Shown here: piece by piece, positions 8,572-17,075 of the stretch
Layout: every line of letters starts with the position of its first letter
How positions within the stretch are numbered: position 1 is the first letter of the stretch
Source of the DNA: Apilactobacillus apisilvae
GTDB lineage: Bacteria; Bacillota; Bacilli; Lactobacillales; Lactobacillaceae
NCBI RefSeq assembly: GCF_023380225.1
Contig: NZ_CP093362.1
Span: 744,001-808,000, forward strand
Length of the DNA: 64,000 nucleotides
Direction: 5' to 3'
The notes under the pieces: generated by a model
Databases searched by the model: none
The model's input: only the letters and a program-made list of their open reading frames with translations
What the model was told of the DNA's origin: nothing
Made by a program: the position numbers and the translations under genes

Positions 8572-9573
8572 TTATTTTTTATACAAATTAGAATTTTTAT
8601 AAATAAATTTCATTAAAGTACTAGTATTTGAAAACTCATTATTATCATCAAGTGTGACTGTTACTAATCTGTCTTTACCAGTTTTTTTACTAGTACCAAC
8701 AAAACAAAGTCCAGCATTTTCAGTATAACCAGTTTTTAATCCATCTACATATAAAGATGGATCATAAAAAGGCTTTCCCTTTAATAAGCCATTTTCATTA
8801 TAAAGAGTTTGATCATTTACATAAGATTCGGTTTGCTTAGAATCATTAACAATTTCTGGGTATTCTTTTAAGATATAAACTGCAATTTTACCAATATCTT
8901 CTGCTGAAACCTCATTAACAGCATTAGATCCCCCTACATCATGATATCCATAAGGCTTTAAGTCGGTATTATCCAACCCTGAGGATGAAACAAAGTGAGA
9001 ATTTAAATGCCATTCATTAGCTTGTTCATTCATCATTTTAATGAATTTCACATTAGTACCAGCCACCCATTCACCTAGGGCAATTGCTGAGTTATTTGAT
9101 GATTTGATTAAAGCAGCTTTATATAAATCTCTTACCGTATATTTGTGACCATCATTAAATTTAAATCCACCAAGGATATAGCTATCGCCCATTTTTTTTA
9201 ATCTTGGATCAGATGTATTAACAATTTGATTCCAACCATTTACTTTTTGCGCCTTCTTAATCACTAGATATAAAGTCATTAGTTTAGATAATGAAGCAAT
9301 TTCTTCTAGATGTTTTGCATTATGTGAATAAAGTATTTTACCCTTATCCGCATCTATCGCAACCATCGATTTAGGTTCACCTACAAGTTTTAAATCTTTA
9401 GAGTTAGTTATTGGGGCATTTTTAAATTGGATAACTGATGAATGTGGCTTTTGGCTTTTATTATTTTTAATTATTTGATTTGCAATCGAATTAGGATTTT
9501 TCATTTCAATAAATGTAAGTCCAACAATTACTAATAAAAAAGCAATTGAAAAACTAATTATTTTATTTTTCAT
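8572..9573 (-). CDS. D-alanyl-D-alanine carboxypeptidase, peptidase S11 family
   Basis: Low-molecular-weight penicillin-binding protein, 333 residues, which trims the terminal D-Ala of peptidoglycan stem peptides. All three active-site motifs are present: S94-L-S-K97 with the acylated serine, S158-S-N160, and K280-T-G282. An N-terminal hydrophobic segment (~5-22) acts as signal peptide or anchor. The usual DacA C-terminal beta domain and amphipathic anchor are absent: the protein ends ~50 residues after KTG. That suggests membrane attachment through the N-terminus. It is divergent from the TPP riboswitch region and has no partner gene. Confidence 0.9.
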   Translation of the reverse strand: MKNKIISFSIAFLLVIVGLTFIEMKNPNSIANQIIKNNKSQKPHSSVIQFKNAPITNSKDLKLVGEPKSMVAIDADKGKILYSHNAKHLEEIASLSKLMTLYLVIKKAQKVNGWNQIVNTSDPRLKKMGDSYILGGFKFNDGHKYTVRDLYKAALIKSSNNSAIALGEWVAGTNVKFIKMMNEQANEWHLNSHFVSSSGLDNTDLKPYGYHDVGGSNAVNEVSAEDIGKIAVYILKEYPEIVNDSKQTESYVNDQTLYNENGLLKGKPFYDPSLYVDGLKTGYTENAGLCFVGTSKKTGKDRLVTVTLDDNNEFSNTSTLMKFIYKNSNLYKK

Positions 9574-9644
9574 ACATTATTCACTTTCTATAATCATCAT
9601 TACTTGATTTTTAATTTTATTCATTGTATATTTTAGTCATAAAT

Positions 9645-9716
9645 GTTTGGGGTGCCTTTTGGCTGAGATAAAACCCATTGTACCTGATTCAGGATAATCC
9701 CTGCGAAGGAAAACAA
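9645..9716 (+). promoter_or_regulatory. TPP riboswitch (THI element)
   Basis: The conserved blocks are present in order: GGGGTGCC, GGCTGAGA, ACCC, TACCTGATTCAGGATAAT and CCCTGCGAAGGAA. It is followed by a terminator at 9761-9793 and then by ykoEDC. Thiamine pyrophosphate should therefore switch off uptake of the precursor. Confidence 0.93.
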
Positions 9717-9760
9717 TACCTTTTAATTTATATCGTTACTTTTAATAGTATAAATCAATT

Positions 9761-9793
9761 AAAGGGCTCCAAACTTTTTTGGAGCTCTTTTTT
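9761..9793 (+). terminator. Riboswitch-controlled terminator
   Basis: AAAGGGCTCC pairs with GGAGCTCTTT (ten pairs, one G-U) and is followed by a T-run. It lies between the TPP aptamer and ykoE, as expected for the expression platform. Confidence 0.88.
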
Positions 9794-9825
9794 ATTGCTC
9801 CAAATATCAAAAGGAGAGATTTTTT

Positions 9826-10386
9826 ATGCATAGTAACTGGAACTTAAGAAACATTATTTTATTAACATTGATTTCTATTATTTGTGGAATCATATTTTTT
9901 GCAACCGGATTCTTATATAATGCAATAACTATTTTATTAACACCAATGGGATTAGCCCCAATGGCAAATGACTTATTAATTGGATTATGGATCATGGCAG
10001 CCCCACTGGCTACATTAATATTTAAAGTTCCTGGTGCTTCCATTTTATCAGAAATATTGGGTTCTGTTGTAGAAATGTTTATTGGTGGTCAATGGGGAGC
10101 TTCCACTTTAATTAGTGGTGCTATTCAAGGAACCGCTTCTGAATTAGGATTTACAGTTACAGGATATAAAAATTATAACTGGATTGGAATTATAAGTACT
10201 ACTATTACTACCACCATTATCACATTTGGATGGGACTGGTTTAAAAATGGTTATAATGCTTATTCTTTCAACTTATTAATTTTATTATTTATAACTAGAT
10301 TGCTTTCTGTATTTGTATTTGGTGGTATTTTAAGTAAATTAATCTCTAATATGCTAGAAAAAAGTAATGTCATTAAAAATAATTAG
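9826..10386 (+). CDS. ykoE: ECF transporter S component, YkoE family
   Basis: Substrate-binding membrane subunit of an energy-coupling-factor importer for a thiamine precursor, 186 residues with five or six hydrophobic segments. The SEILGSVVEMFIGGQWG region near residue 75 and the QGTASELGFTVTGYKNY region near residue 103 are typical of YkoE. First gene of ykoEDC: AAAGGAGAG precedes the ATG, and ykoD follows 14 bases after its stop. Control by the upstream TPP riboswitch supports a thiamine-related substrate, most likely hydroxymethylpyrimidine, as proposed for YkoE systems. Confidence 0.9.
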   Translation: MHSNWNLRNIILLTLISIICGIIFFATGFLYNAITILLTPMGLAPMANDLLIGLWIMAAPLATLIFKVPGASILSEILGSVVEMFIGGQWGASTLISGAIQGTASELGFTVTGYKNYNWIGIISTTITTTIITFGWDWFKNGYNAYSFNLLILLFITRLLSVFVFGGILSKLISNMLEKSNVIKNN

Positions 10387-10400
10387 GAGCATTCACTATA

Positions 10401-11816
10401 TTGAAAATATTACAATTAAACGATTTAAGCTTTAAATATGATAATAGTCAAAATTATATTTTTAAAAATACAAATTTAAGTTTTAAATCATCTACCCTTT
10501 CAATATTATATGGAGATTCTGGTTGTGGTAAATCAACTTTATTAAAAGTAATGGCAGGATTTTATCCTAAATATGATAATGGAACAGTTAATGGTCAAAT
10601 TATAATCAATACAACTAATATTAATAATTTTACCGAACAACAAATGAGAACAAAAGTGGCGATGATGTTTCAAAATCCCAATCAACAATTTTGCATGAAA
10701 AATGGATATGATGAATTTATTTTCACACTGGAAAATATGCAACTAAATCACTCAGAAATTATCGATAGAATTAAAAGAGCTACCAACTTTTGCAAAATAA
10801 ACGAAATTCTTCACCAACCAATTGAAGAGTTATCAGGTGGTGAAAAGCAACGATTGGCCTTAGCAATCATTTACGCAATTGATTCCGATATTATATTTTT
10901 AGATGAACCGTTTGCTAGTATCGATCAAGAAGCTAGACAACAACTAATTATTCAACTAAACAATTTAAAGAAATTAGGAAAAACCATTATTATTATTGAT
11001 CATGATCTATCAAATTATAATGATATTGTTGATAATATTATTTCATTTGATGAATCAAATAGTAGCTTTAAATTTTTAAATATTAATCAACACAAGCTAT
11101 TAATTAATAAATTCGAACAAAAAATAAATTTAACATGCAAATTGCCTAAGAATAATGAAAGTATTTTAAAAATAAAAAATGTTTCAATCAATAATGGCAA
11201 TAAAGAAATTCTAAAAAATGTTAATACTACTTTATATAAAAATAAGACAACTTTATTAACTGGGAAAAATGGTGTCGGTAAATCAACCTTAATGAACGTT
11301 TTAATAAAGATGCATCAATTTAAGGGTCAAATTATATTGAATAATAAAGATATTGGTAAAATAAAATCCAGAAAATACTATCAAGAAATAGGAATTGTTT
11401 TTCAAGAAAATGATCGGCAATTCTTTAAAATGACCGTTAAAGACGAAATCAATTTATCATTAAAGAAAACTAAAAACATGATTTTTTCTAAGGCAGAAAT
11501 TAATCAATTTATTAACAAATTAGGTCTAAATAAGCTATATCAACAAGTTGTTTACTCACTAAGTGATGGTCAAAAGAAACGTTTGCAAATAATTGTAATG
11601 ATTATTATGGGCCAATCAGTTTTGTTACTAGATGAACCCTTTAAAGGCATAGATTTAAAGAATATCGAATTAATTATTGGTATCTTAAAGCTAGCCAAGA
11701 AGCGTGGACAAACCCAAATTATAATTAGTCATCAATTATTTGAATTACAATCGCTAATTGATTTTCATTTAACCCTTCGAAATAAAAATTTAATCTATCA
11801 GGAGGATGTTAAATGA
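10401..11816 (+). CDS. ykoD: ECF transporter double ATPase, YkoD
   Basis: Fused pair of ABC ATPase domains, 471 residues. The first domain has Walker A GDSGCGKST (~residue 39), signature LSGGEKQRLALA and Walker B IIFLDEP. The second has GKNGVGKST (~residue 290), a degenerate signature LSDGQKKRL, and LLLDEPFKG. Loss of the second glycine of LSGGQ in one half is common in heterodimeric or fused ATPases and may leave one weaker site. The start is TTG with AGGAGC upstream. It overlaps ykoC by four bases. It powers uptake through the YkoC and YkoE membrane subunits. Confidence 0.9.
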   Translation: MKILQLNDLSFKYDNSQNYIFKNTNLSFKSSTLSILYGDSGCGKSTLLKVMAGFYPKYDNGTVNGQIIINTTNINNFTEQQMRTKVAMMFQNPNQQFCMKNGYDEFIFTLENMQLNHSEIIDRIKRATNFCKINEILHQPIEELSGGEKQRLALAIIYAIDSDIIFLDEPFASIDQEARQQLIIQLNNLKKLGKTIIIIDHDLSNYNDIVDNIISFDESNSSFKFLNINQHKLLINKFEQKINLTCKLPKNNESILKIKNVSINNGNKEILKNVNTTLYKNKTTLLTGKNGVGKSTLMNVLIKMHQFKGQIILNNKDIGKIKSRKYYQEIGIVFQENDRQFFKMTVKDEINLSLKKTKNMIFSKAEINQFINKLGLNKLYQQVVYSLSDGQKKRLQIIVMIIMGQSVLLLDEPFKGIDLKNIELIIGILKLAKKRGQTQIIISHQLFELQSLIDFHLTLRNKNLIYQEDVK

Positions 11817-12451
11817 ATTCAGCATTAAAATTAATAACAATCTTAATGATTGCGATTGAAATATCTTTTACGTACAACTTGATACTAAATTCATTGATTA
11901 TTATCATCAGTATTTTAATTTTAATAATCAATAAAATTAAAATAAAGAGTTTAATCTATCTTGTTATTGTTCCTATAATTCCTGCCCTGGGTATTTATTT
12001 TGCACAAAATATTAATGGAAATCCAGATTATAGCATTATTTTAGTTTCTCGTGTCTATTCTTATATTCTATTAGGAAGTGTTTTCACCAATTCATCTTCT
12101 ATTGAAGAATTAGTTTTCACATTAGAACAGAACTTTAAACTACCAGCCAAATTTGCTTATGGCATATTAGGTGCATTTAACTTAACTAAAACTATTCAAA
12201 AAGAAATAAAACAAATAAAAATTGCTGCAGCTATGCGGAATGTATATCTATCATTATTATCACCCACATTATATTTCAAAAGTATTATGTCAGCACTAAA
12301 TTGGTCCAACATGTTAGCTGAAGGGATGAATTCACATGTTTTTATAGATAATCATCCAAGAACTCATTTTAATAAAATTGAAATTAATTATTTAGACTAT
12401 TTGAAAATGTTAATAATATTAATAATAATTCAAATTATTATTATATTTTAA
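11813..12451 (+). CDS. ykoC: ECF transporter transmembrane subunit, YkoC (EcfT-type)
   Basis: Coupling membrane subunit of the ECF transporter, 212 residues. About five hydrophobic segments are followed by the cytoplasmic coupling helix with A-M-R (IAAAMRNVYL near residue 137), the EcfT signature that engages the ATPases. The second coupling-type motif appears around SNMLAEGMNSH. Last gene of the TPP-controlled operon; its ATGA start overlaps ykoD. No strong hairpin follows, but a TTATAAT box just downstream belongs to the next gene. Confidence 0.88.
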   Translation: MNSALKLITILMIAIEISFTYNLILNSLIIIISILILIINKIKIKSLIYLVIVPIIPALGIYFAQNINGNPDYSIILVSRVYSYILLGSVFTNSSSIEELVFTLEQNFKLPAKFAYGILGAFNLTKTIQKEIKQIKIAAAMRNVYLSLLSPTLYFKSIMSALNWSNMLAEGMNSHVFIDNHPRTHFNKIEINYLDYLKMLIILIIIQIIIIF

Positions 12452-12524
12452 AGATTAAATTAATGCTCTATTTTATAATTACGTTATAATTAAATTGAAA
12501 GTTAATTATACAGGGGGAGTTCAA

Positions 12525-12707
12525 ATGGAAAGAAAAATGAACAACATTGCCGAAGAAATAATTAATTATCAAAAAGATAATGATATTCCAGATACTTTGT
12601 TAGCATTTAAATTACATTTTAGTGTAGAAGAATTGCACAATATTAAAAGTATGGAAAAGTCACCTAGTCAAGATGAAGTTAATATTATTAAAGAAATATT
12701 AGGATAA
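12525..12707 (+). CDS. Small helix-turn-helix-like protein, LBP_cg2779-type
   Basis: Sixty-residue protein. ATG 12525 is preferred to the upstream in-frame ATG at 12495 because CAGGGGGAG stands eight bases before it, while the upstream ATG has no site and lies just after a TTATAAT box. The sequence is helical (NNIAEEIINYQKDNDIPDTL, FKLHFSVEELHNIKSMEKSP, QDEVNIIKEILG) and looks like a short Cro/C1-type fold. It resembles the LBP_cg2779 family known from lactobacilli, of unknown role. Monocistronic, between ykoC and a bidirectional terminator. Confidence 0.7.
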   Translation: MERKMNNIAEEIINYQKDNDIPDTLLAFKLHFSVEELHNIKSMEKSPSQDEVNIIKEILG

Positions 12708-12718
12708 CAATTAACAAC

Positions 12719-12760
12719 TAAAAAAGATACGATGTCATAAAGACACCGTATCTTTTTTAT
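12719..12760. terminator. Bidirectional terminator
   Basis: AAAGATACGATGTC pairs with GACACCGTATCTTT (one G-U/mismatch position) with A and T runs on the flanks; shared by two convergent genes. Confidence 0.85.
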
Positions 12761-13920
12761 AAATCACCATTTAATTTTAAACGACGTTCATCTATATAAG
12801 CTTGAATATAGTCAAAACCAATTTCAACAATATCATTAATCGCAATTTTTTTATCATTAATAAAGAAAGTTCTAGTTTCGTCTAATAGATTAAACTCAAT
12901 ATATTCGGTATCTATAAGAGATGGATACCCTAAGAAAGCATTACCATTTTTCAATTGTAGTCGGATTAAGTTTCTAGTATTCATTGACTGATTCAATATC
13001 AGTGACAGATTGTTTTCAGTTGCATCAAATTGGCGATCAGCATTTAACACGGGTTGTTGAACTATTGATGATTGGATATTATTTTGAACCATTAATTGCA
13101 CAATTGATAAATAATCAGTGTTGATAGTTACACTATCAATAGCAATCATTTTCATTAGTACATAACCACCAAACTGGCCTGACATATCAACAACTCGTAA
13201 TATAATTCCCTCATCATTAATCATAATTACCTTTCCTACATAAAAGTAACTATCATTATATCTAGCATTGACCTCAATAAAGCTTTGATTATCAAATGAT
13301 TGTGTTAATAATTCAATAATATGATTAATTGATTTGGTAGTTTGTGAAACTTGGTCATGAGTGTTCATTTTACTAATAACCTTACTCATGGTTTCTAACT
13401 CACGTCCTTGAAATTCAATTAATCTAATATTATCAAAAGATAGATGTTTAATATAATTTTCTGCTAGCTTAAACTTATTAATTACTAAGAAATCAATACC
13501 GTCATTGTTAATCTTAGTAGTAATTCCAGTGAAGAATTTTTCAGAATCATTTTCTTGTAACAAAATCATTTGTTTATCTAAATAACTTTGAATTAAAATT
13601 TGTTGAAACAAATGAATATTGCTGACAAAATTAGGTTCTTTGGGGGAAAATTGAATTAAATGATCATTATCAACAATTACCATTTTTTCTTCAATTCGAT
13701 CCAAATCTTCACTTTGATATTCAATACTTTCAATATTTGATACTTTAATTGATACAAAGCCATCTGCCATCGCAGTTGATTCATAAGTCTTAACTAACAC
13801 TTCATTTTGATTATACTGATAAATATATCCGGTATAAAAAACATCCCCCGAAGTTAAATAAATATTAACTAACAAATTATTTAACCTAGCGTTACTTATT
13901 TGTTCTAGTATCGAATTCAT
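12757..13920 (-). CDS. Four-repeat protein with Sm/SH3-like barrel units, unknown function
   Basis: Unrecognised protein of 387 residues made of four diverged copies of a ~100-residue unit (~3-80, 104-182, 200-280, 303-380). Each copy starts with a short helix, then a strand-turn-strand of the type V-x-L-x-x-G-x-x-F-x-G (LTSGDVFYTGYI, ENDSEKFFTGIT, YNDSYFYVGKV, KNGNAFLGYP). A hydrophobic strand follows (EVLVKTYE, GIDFLVIN, GIILRVVD, YIEFNLLD) and the unit closes with I-x-x-I (NIESIEY, NIRLIEF, AIDSVTI, DIVEIGF). The pattern recalls Sm-like barrels, inferred by eye. No signal peptide or membrane segment, so cytoplasmic. It follows ansA by 17 bases and is probably cotranscribed with it. Confidence 0.8.
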   Translation of the reverse strand: MNSILEQISNARLNNLLVNIYLTSGDVFYTGYIYQYNQNEVLVKTYESTAMADGFVSIKVSNIESIEYQSEDLDRIEEKMVIVDNDHLIQFSPKEPNFVSNIHLFQQILIQSYLDKQMILLQENDSEKFFTGITTKINNDGIDFLVINKFKLAENYIKHLSFDNIRLIEFQGRELETMSKVISKMNTHDQVSQTTKSINHIIELLTQSFDNQSFIEVNARYNDSYFYVGKVIMINDEGIILRVVDMSGQFGGYVLMKMIAIDSVTINTDYLSIVQLMVQNNIQSSIVQQPVLNADRQFDATENNLSLILNQSMNTRNLIRLQLKNGNAFLGYPSLIDTEYIEFNLLDETRTFFINDKKIAINDIVEIGFDYIQAYIDERRLKLNGDL

Positions 13921-13937
13921 TTTAAAAACCTCAAATT

Positions 13938-14915
13938 TTAAGAAATTGCGTTACTCATAAAATGAGCTAACTCTTTACCAGATTTTCCAGCACTTAAGCC
14001 AACTATCAACTTTATTCTAGCTTTCTGACCATTTAATCCGTGGCAAATAGTTAATCCCATATCTTGCAACTCAATGCCACCACCTTCATAGGCATAAATA
14101 TCTTGAGCTACACCATTGATACATCTAGAAACTAAAATAATTGGAATATTTCGATCTAACAATCTTTGAATTGAAGGTAATGTTTCTGGAGGCAAGTTGC
14201 CTGCGCCTAAACCTTCAATCACTAATCCCTTAGTATTATCGTTATTTAAAGCATCAAATAAGGTTCCATCCATTCCAGCAAAACCTTTAATTAAAAATAC
14301 TCCATCGCAAACGTTATCGATATTAACAACTTCACTTTGAATCAATTCTTGGAAAAATGCTGGATGATGTTTACTAATAATTCCAATTGGTCCAAAGGTT
14401 GGTGTTCTAAATGTTGCTACATTAGTTGTATGTGTTTTGGTAACATATCTGGCAGTATGAATTTCATCATTCATAACAACCAACACACCCTTGCCTTTAG
14501 CATCTTCATTAGCAGCAGTGGCAGCAGCGTTTAATAAGTTATACAAACCATCCGTTCCAATTTCATTAGAGGAACGCATAGCACCAGTAACAACGACTGG
14601 CATGTCATTAGGCAAAGTTAAATCTAAAAAGTAAGCTGTTTCTTCAAGGGTATCAGTTCCATGAGTCACAACGACACCATAATATCCTTCTTTCTTAGCT
14701 TTTTTGATTCGATTCACAATTTTGAACATTACTTTAGGCGTAATATGTGGCGAAGGTAAATTGAATAATTCTTCGTTTACTATTTTTATATTTTTCCCTA
14801 ATAAGTTTGATTGTTGATTTGCAATTGGATTTTTTTCATTTTGAATGACATCCCCGCTATCATCTTGTGACATGGAAATGGTTCCACCAGTATGAATTGC
14901 TAAGATTTCTTTCAA
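13938..14915 (-). CDS. ansA: L-asparaginase, type I (cytoplasmic)
   Basis: Hydrolyses L-asparagine to aspartate and ammonia in the cytoplasm. The 325-residue length fits the family. The first catalytic block is IHTGGTISM with the nucleophile T12, and the second is VVVTHGTDTLEETAYF with T87 and D88. No signal peptide is present, which separates it from secreted type II enzymes. Start is TTG with GAGGAGG nine bases upstream. It is followed closely by the four-repeat gene. Aspartate made here could enter the lysine pathway encoded 12 kb further on, but that link is only inferred. Confidence 0.92.
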   Translation of the reverse strand: MKEILAIHTGGTISMSQDDSGDVIQNEKNPIANQQSNLLGKNIKIVNEELFNLPSPHITPKVMFKIVNRIKKAKKEGYYGVVVTHGTDTLEETAYFLDLTLPNDMPVVVTGAMRSSNEIGTDGLYNLLNAAATAANEDAKGKGVLVVMNDEIHTARYVTKTHTTNVATFRTPTFGPIGIISKHHPAFFQELIQSEVVNIDNVCDGVFLIKGFAGMDGTLFDALNNDNTKGLVIEGLGAGNLPPETLPSIQRLLDRNIPIILVSRCINGVAQDIYAYEGGGIELQDMGLTICHGLNGQKARIKLIVGLSAGKSGKELAHFMSNAIS

Positions 14916-15001
14916 GACAATTTGCCTCCTCGTGATTATAAACTAATAGTTTACATTGTACATTTAATTAGTAAGTATCACAATTATACATCGACATACG
15001 G

Positions 15002-15028
15002 TTGATTTTTCAAATATTTTAATATAAT
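15002..15028 (+). promoter_or_regulatory. Promoter of the riboswitch-xanthine permease unit
   Basis: TTGATT and TATAAT are separated by 15 bases, shorter than the usual 17. The purine aptamer starts about 25 bases downstream. Confidence 0.5.
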
Positions 15029-15052
15029 ATTATGACAAATATAATATATTTT

Positions 15053-15121
15053 ATTGCCTATATAATTACCAAAATATGGTTGGTAAGTTTCTACCTGGAA
15101 CCATAAATTCCAGACTATAAG
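15053..15121 (+). promoter_or_regulatory. Purine riboswitch (guanine/xanthine type)
   Basis: Conserved core: TATATAAT, P2 arms TACCAA/TTGGTA, the loop AATATGG, the joint AGTTTCTACC, P3 arms TGGAA/TTCCA around CCATAAA, and GACTATA. The specificity position in GACTAT is C, which selects guanine, hypoxanthine or xanthine over adenine. A terminator follows, then the NCS2 permease gene. Confidence 0.92.
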
Positions 15122-15133
15122 TAAAAAGATGAG

Positions 15134-15164
15134 AATCCTTTTGCTTATGCATGAGGATTTTTTT
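15134..15164 (+). terminator. Riboswitch-controlled terminator
   Basis: AATCCT pairs with AGGATT, followed by a T-run. The short stem lies between the purine aptamer and the permease gene and would form when purine is bound. Confidence 0.75.
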
Positions 15165-15212
15165 ATTTGCTTAGTTATTTACATATAGGTTAATAAAACT
15201 AGGAGGATTATT

Positions 15213-16523
15213 TTGAATAATAATGAAGGTAATCTAAAACAAGTTTCACACTTGAAAGCTGCTGTTTTAGGTTTACAACATTTGTTGGCTATGTATTCAG
15301 GTGATATTATTGTTCCATTGTTAATTGGTGCATTTTTACATTTTAATGCCGCTCAAATGACTTACTTAGTTTCTGCTGATATCTTTATGTGTGGAATTGC
15401 AACATTACTTCAATTAAAGAAAACTCCGATTACAGGAATTGGTTTGCCAGTTGTCTTAGGGTGTGCGGTTCAAGTTATTACCCCGTTAGAAACAATTGGT
15501 GGGACTTTAGGAGTCACTTATATTTATGGTGCAATTATTTGTTCTGGATTTTTCGTATTTTTAATTTCCGGATTATTTTCTAAACTAAGAAAATTTTTCC
15601 CACCGGTTGTTACTGGATCTTTAATTACTATTATTGGATTTTCGTTAGTGCCAGTTGCAGTCCAAGACTTGGGTGGTGGCGATGCTAGTGCCAAAACATT
15701 TGCTAGTACTCAAAATCTAACTGTTGGTTTAGTAACTATGATTATCATTTTATTAATTAATATTTTTGGTAAGGGTTTCTTAAAGTCAATTTCTGTATTA
15801 ATTGGAATGGCAGCAGGAACTGGATTAGCTGGAGCAATGGGAATGATTTCCTTAGCATCAGTTTCTAGTGCCAGTTGGTTCCGCCTACCTCAACCATTTT
15901 ATTTTGGTACACCTCATTTTAGTTGGTCTGCAATTTTAACTATGATCTTAGTATCATTAACTACTATGGTTGAATCAACTGGTGTTTTCTTGGCACTAGG
16001 TGATCTTACAGGTAGAAAATTAACTAGTAAAGAATTAGCAAATGGCTACCGTGCTGAAGGTATTGCCGCAATGCTTGGTGGTGTATTCAACACTTTCCCA
16101 TACTCTACTTTCTCAGAAAACGTCGGAGTAGTTCAACTATCAGGAATTAAAACTAAACGTCCAATTTACTATGCTGGATTTTTCCTATTATTCTTAGGAT
16201 TACTTCCTAAAGTTGGTGCTTTTGCAACAATTGTACCAAGTTCAGTTCTTGGTGGTGCTATGATTGTAATGTTTGGTATGGTTGGAGTGCAAGGAATAAG
16301 AATTTTGCAACAAGTTGACTTTGATAAAAATGCTAACCTATTAATCGTTGCATTATCTGTTGGATCAGGCATTGGTGTAACTGTTTATCCACAAATATTT
16401 AATTCATTCCCAAAAGCAGCACAAATTGTTTTAGACAATGGAATCGTTGTTGGTGGATTTATGGCAGTATTGCTAACTGTATTATTCAGTCTTAGTGGTC
16501 AAATTGAATTAAATAAAGAATAA
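15213..16523 (+). CDS. pbuX: Xanthine permease, NCS2 family
   Basis: Proton-coupled purine base importer of the nucleobase-cation-symporter-2 family, 436 residues with about 13-14 hydrophobic segments. GLQHLLAMYSGDIIVPLLIG near residue 21 is the NCS2 entry motif. TTMVESTGVFLALGDLTGRK (~250) carries the conserved glutamate, and NTFPYSTFSENVGVVQLSG the second conserved one. Start is TTG with AGGAGG upstream. The guanine/xanthine-type riboswitch directly before it supports xanthine as substrate rather than uracil. Monocistronic. Confidence 0.92.
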   Translation: MNNNEGNLKQVSHLKAAVLGLQHLLAMYSGDIIVPLLIGAFLHFNAAQMTYLVSADIFMCGIATLLQLKKTPITGIGLPVVLGCAVQVITPLETIGGTLGVTYIYGAIICSGFFVFLISGLFSKLRKFFPPVVTGSLITIIGFSLVPVAVQDLGGGDASAKTFASTQNLTVGLVTMIIILLINIFGKGFLKSISVLIGMAAGTGLAGAMGMISLASVSSASWFRLPQPFYFGTPHFSWSAILTMILVSLTTMVESTGVFLALGDLTGRKLTSKELANGYRAEGIAAMLGGVFNTFPYSTFSENVGVVQLSGIKTKRPIYYAGFFLLFLGLLPKVGAFATIVPSSVLGGAMIVMFGMVGVQGIRILQQVDFDKNANLLIVALSVGSGIGVTVYPQIFNSFPKAAQIVLDNGIVVGGFMAVLLTVLFSLSGQIELNKE

Positions 16524-16524
16524 A

Positions 16525-16564
16525 AAAATAAGGATTGTACATGTTGTATAATCCTTATTTTTTT
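16525..16564 (+). terminator. Terminator of pbuX
   Basis: AAATAAGGATT pairs with AATCCTTATTT and is followed by a T-run. Confidence 0.85.
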
Positions 16565-16629
16565 ATTTAAAGCAAGAAATTTGATAACAATCCAATATTA
16601 GGTCTAGAATTGAAATTGAGGTGATTAAA

Positions 16630-16965
16630 ATGTCTGGGAAAAAAATTCGTAATATGGAATCAACAATTATTCATGATATGGATGACTTTTTAGTCGAATA
16701 TGGTAATAAAAAGTTAAGCAATGATAAAAATGTTGCTAAAGACATCTACAATGCTGGAAAGAATGATTTAAAAGGACTGGATAGTCTGTTCAATGACCAA
16801 GGTTTCGGTAGAAATGAAAAGTTTTATAATATTGGTGTTGGATATTTAAACGATGTTTATGATCATGATACTAAAGTTGTAAATGAAAAGGCACCTATTA
16901 TTGCTAAAAAAGCATTTAATTATTTGGGTAATAATGAACCTCAACTAAATTCATGGGAAAAATAA
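16630..16965 (+). CDS. Small soluble protein of unknown function
   Basis: Unrecognised protein of 111 residues. ATG 16630 is preferred to the in-frame GTG at 16621 because that GTG is part of the GAGGTG ribosome binding site, seven bases before the ATG. The sequence is charged and probably helical: IIHDMDDFLVEYGNKKL, KDIYNAGKNDLKGLDSLF, KFYNIGVGYLNDVYDHDTK. No signal peptide, cysteine or membrane segment is visible. Monocistronic with its own terminator, lying between xanthine permease and a channel gene of no evident relation. Confidence 0.7.
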   Translation: MSGKKIRNMESTIIHDMDDFLVEYGNKKLSNDKNVAKDIYNAGKNDLKGLDSLFNDQGFGRNEKFYNIGVGYLNDVYDHDTKVVNEKAPIIAKKAFNYLGNNEPQLNSWEK

Positions 16966-16998
16966 AAACAAGCCTTTATGATGGCTTGTTTTTTTATA
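16966..16998 (+). terminator. Terminator of the 16630 gene
   Basis: AAACAAGCC pairs with GGCTTGTTT and is followed by a T-run. Confidence 0.88.
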
Positions 16999-17075
16999 GT
17001 TAATAATATTTCATTTTTTATCAAAGTAGTGTTAATCTACTAAACGTAAATACTTATAAAGGGGGGTAATAATTA

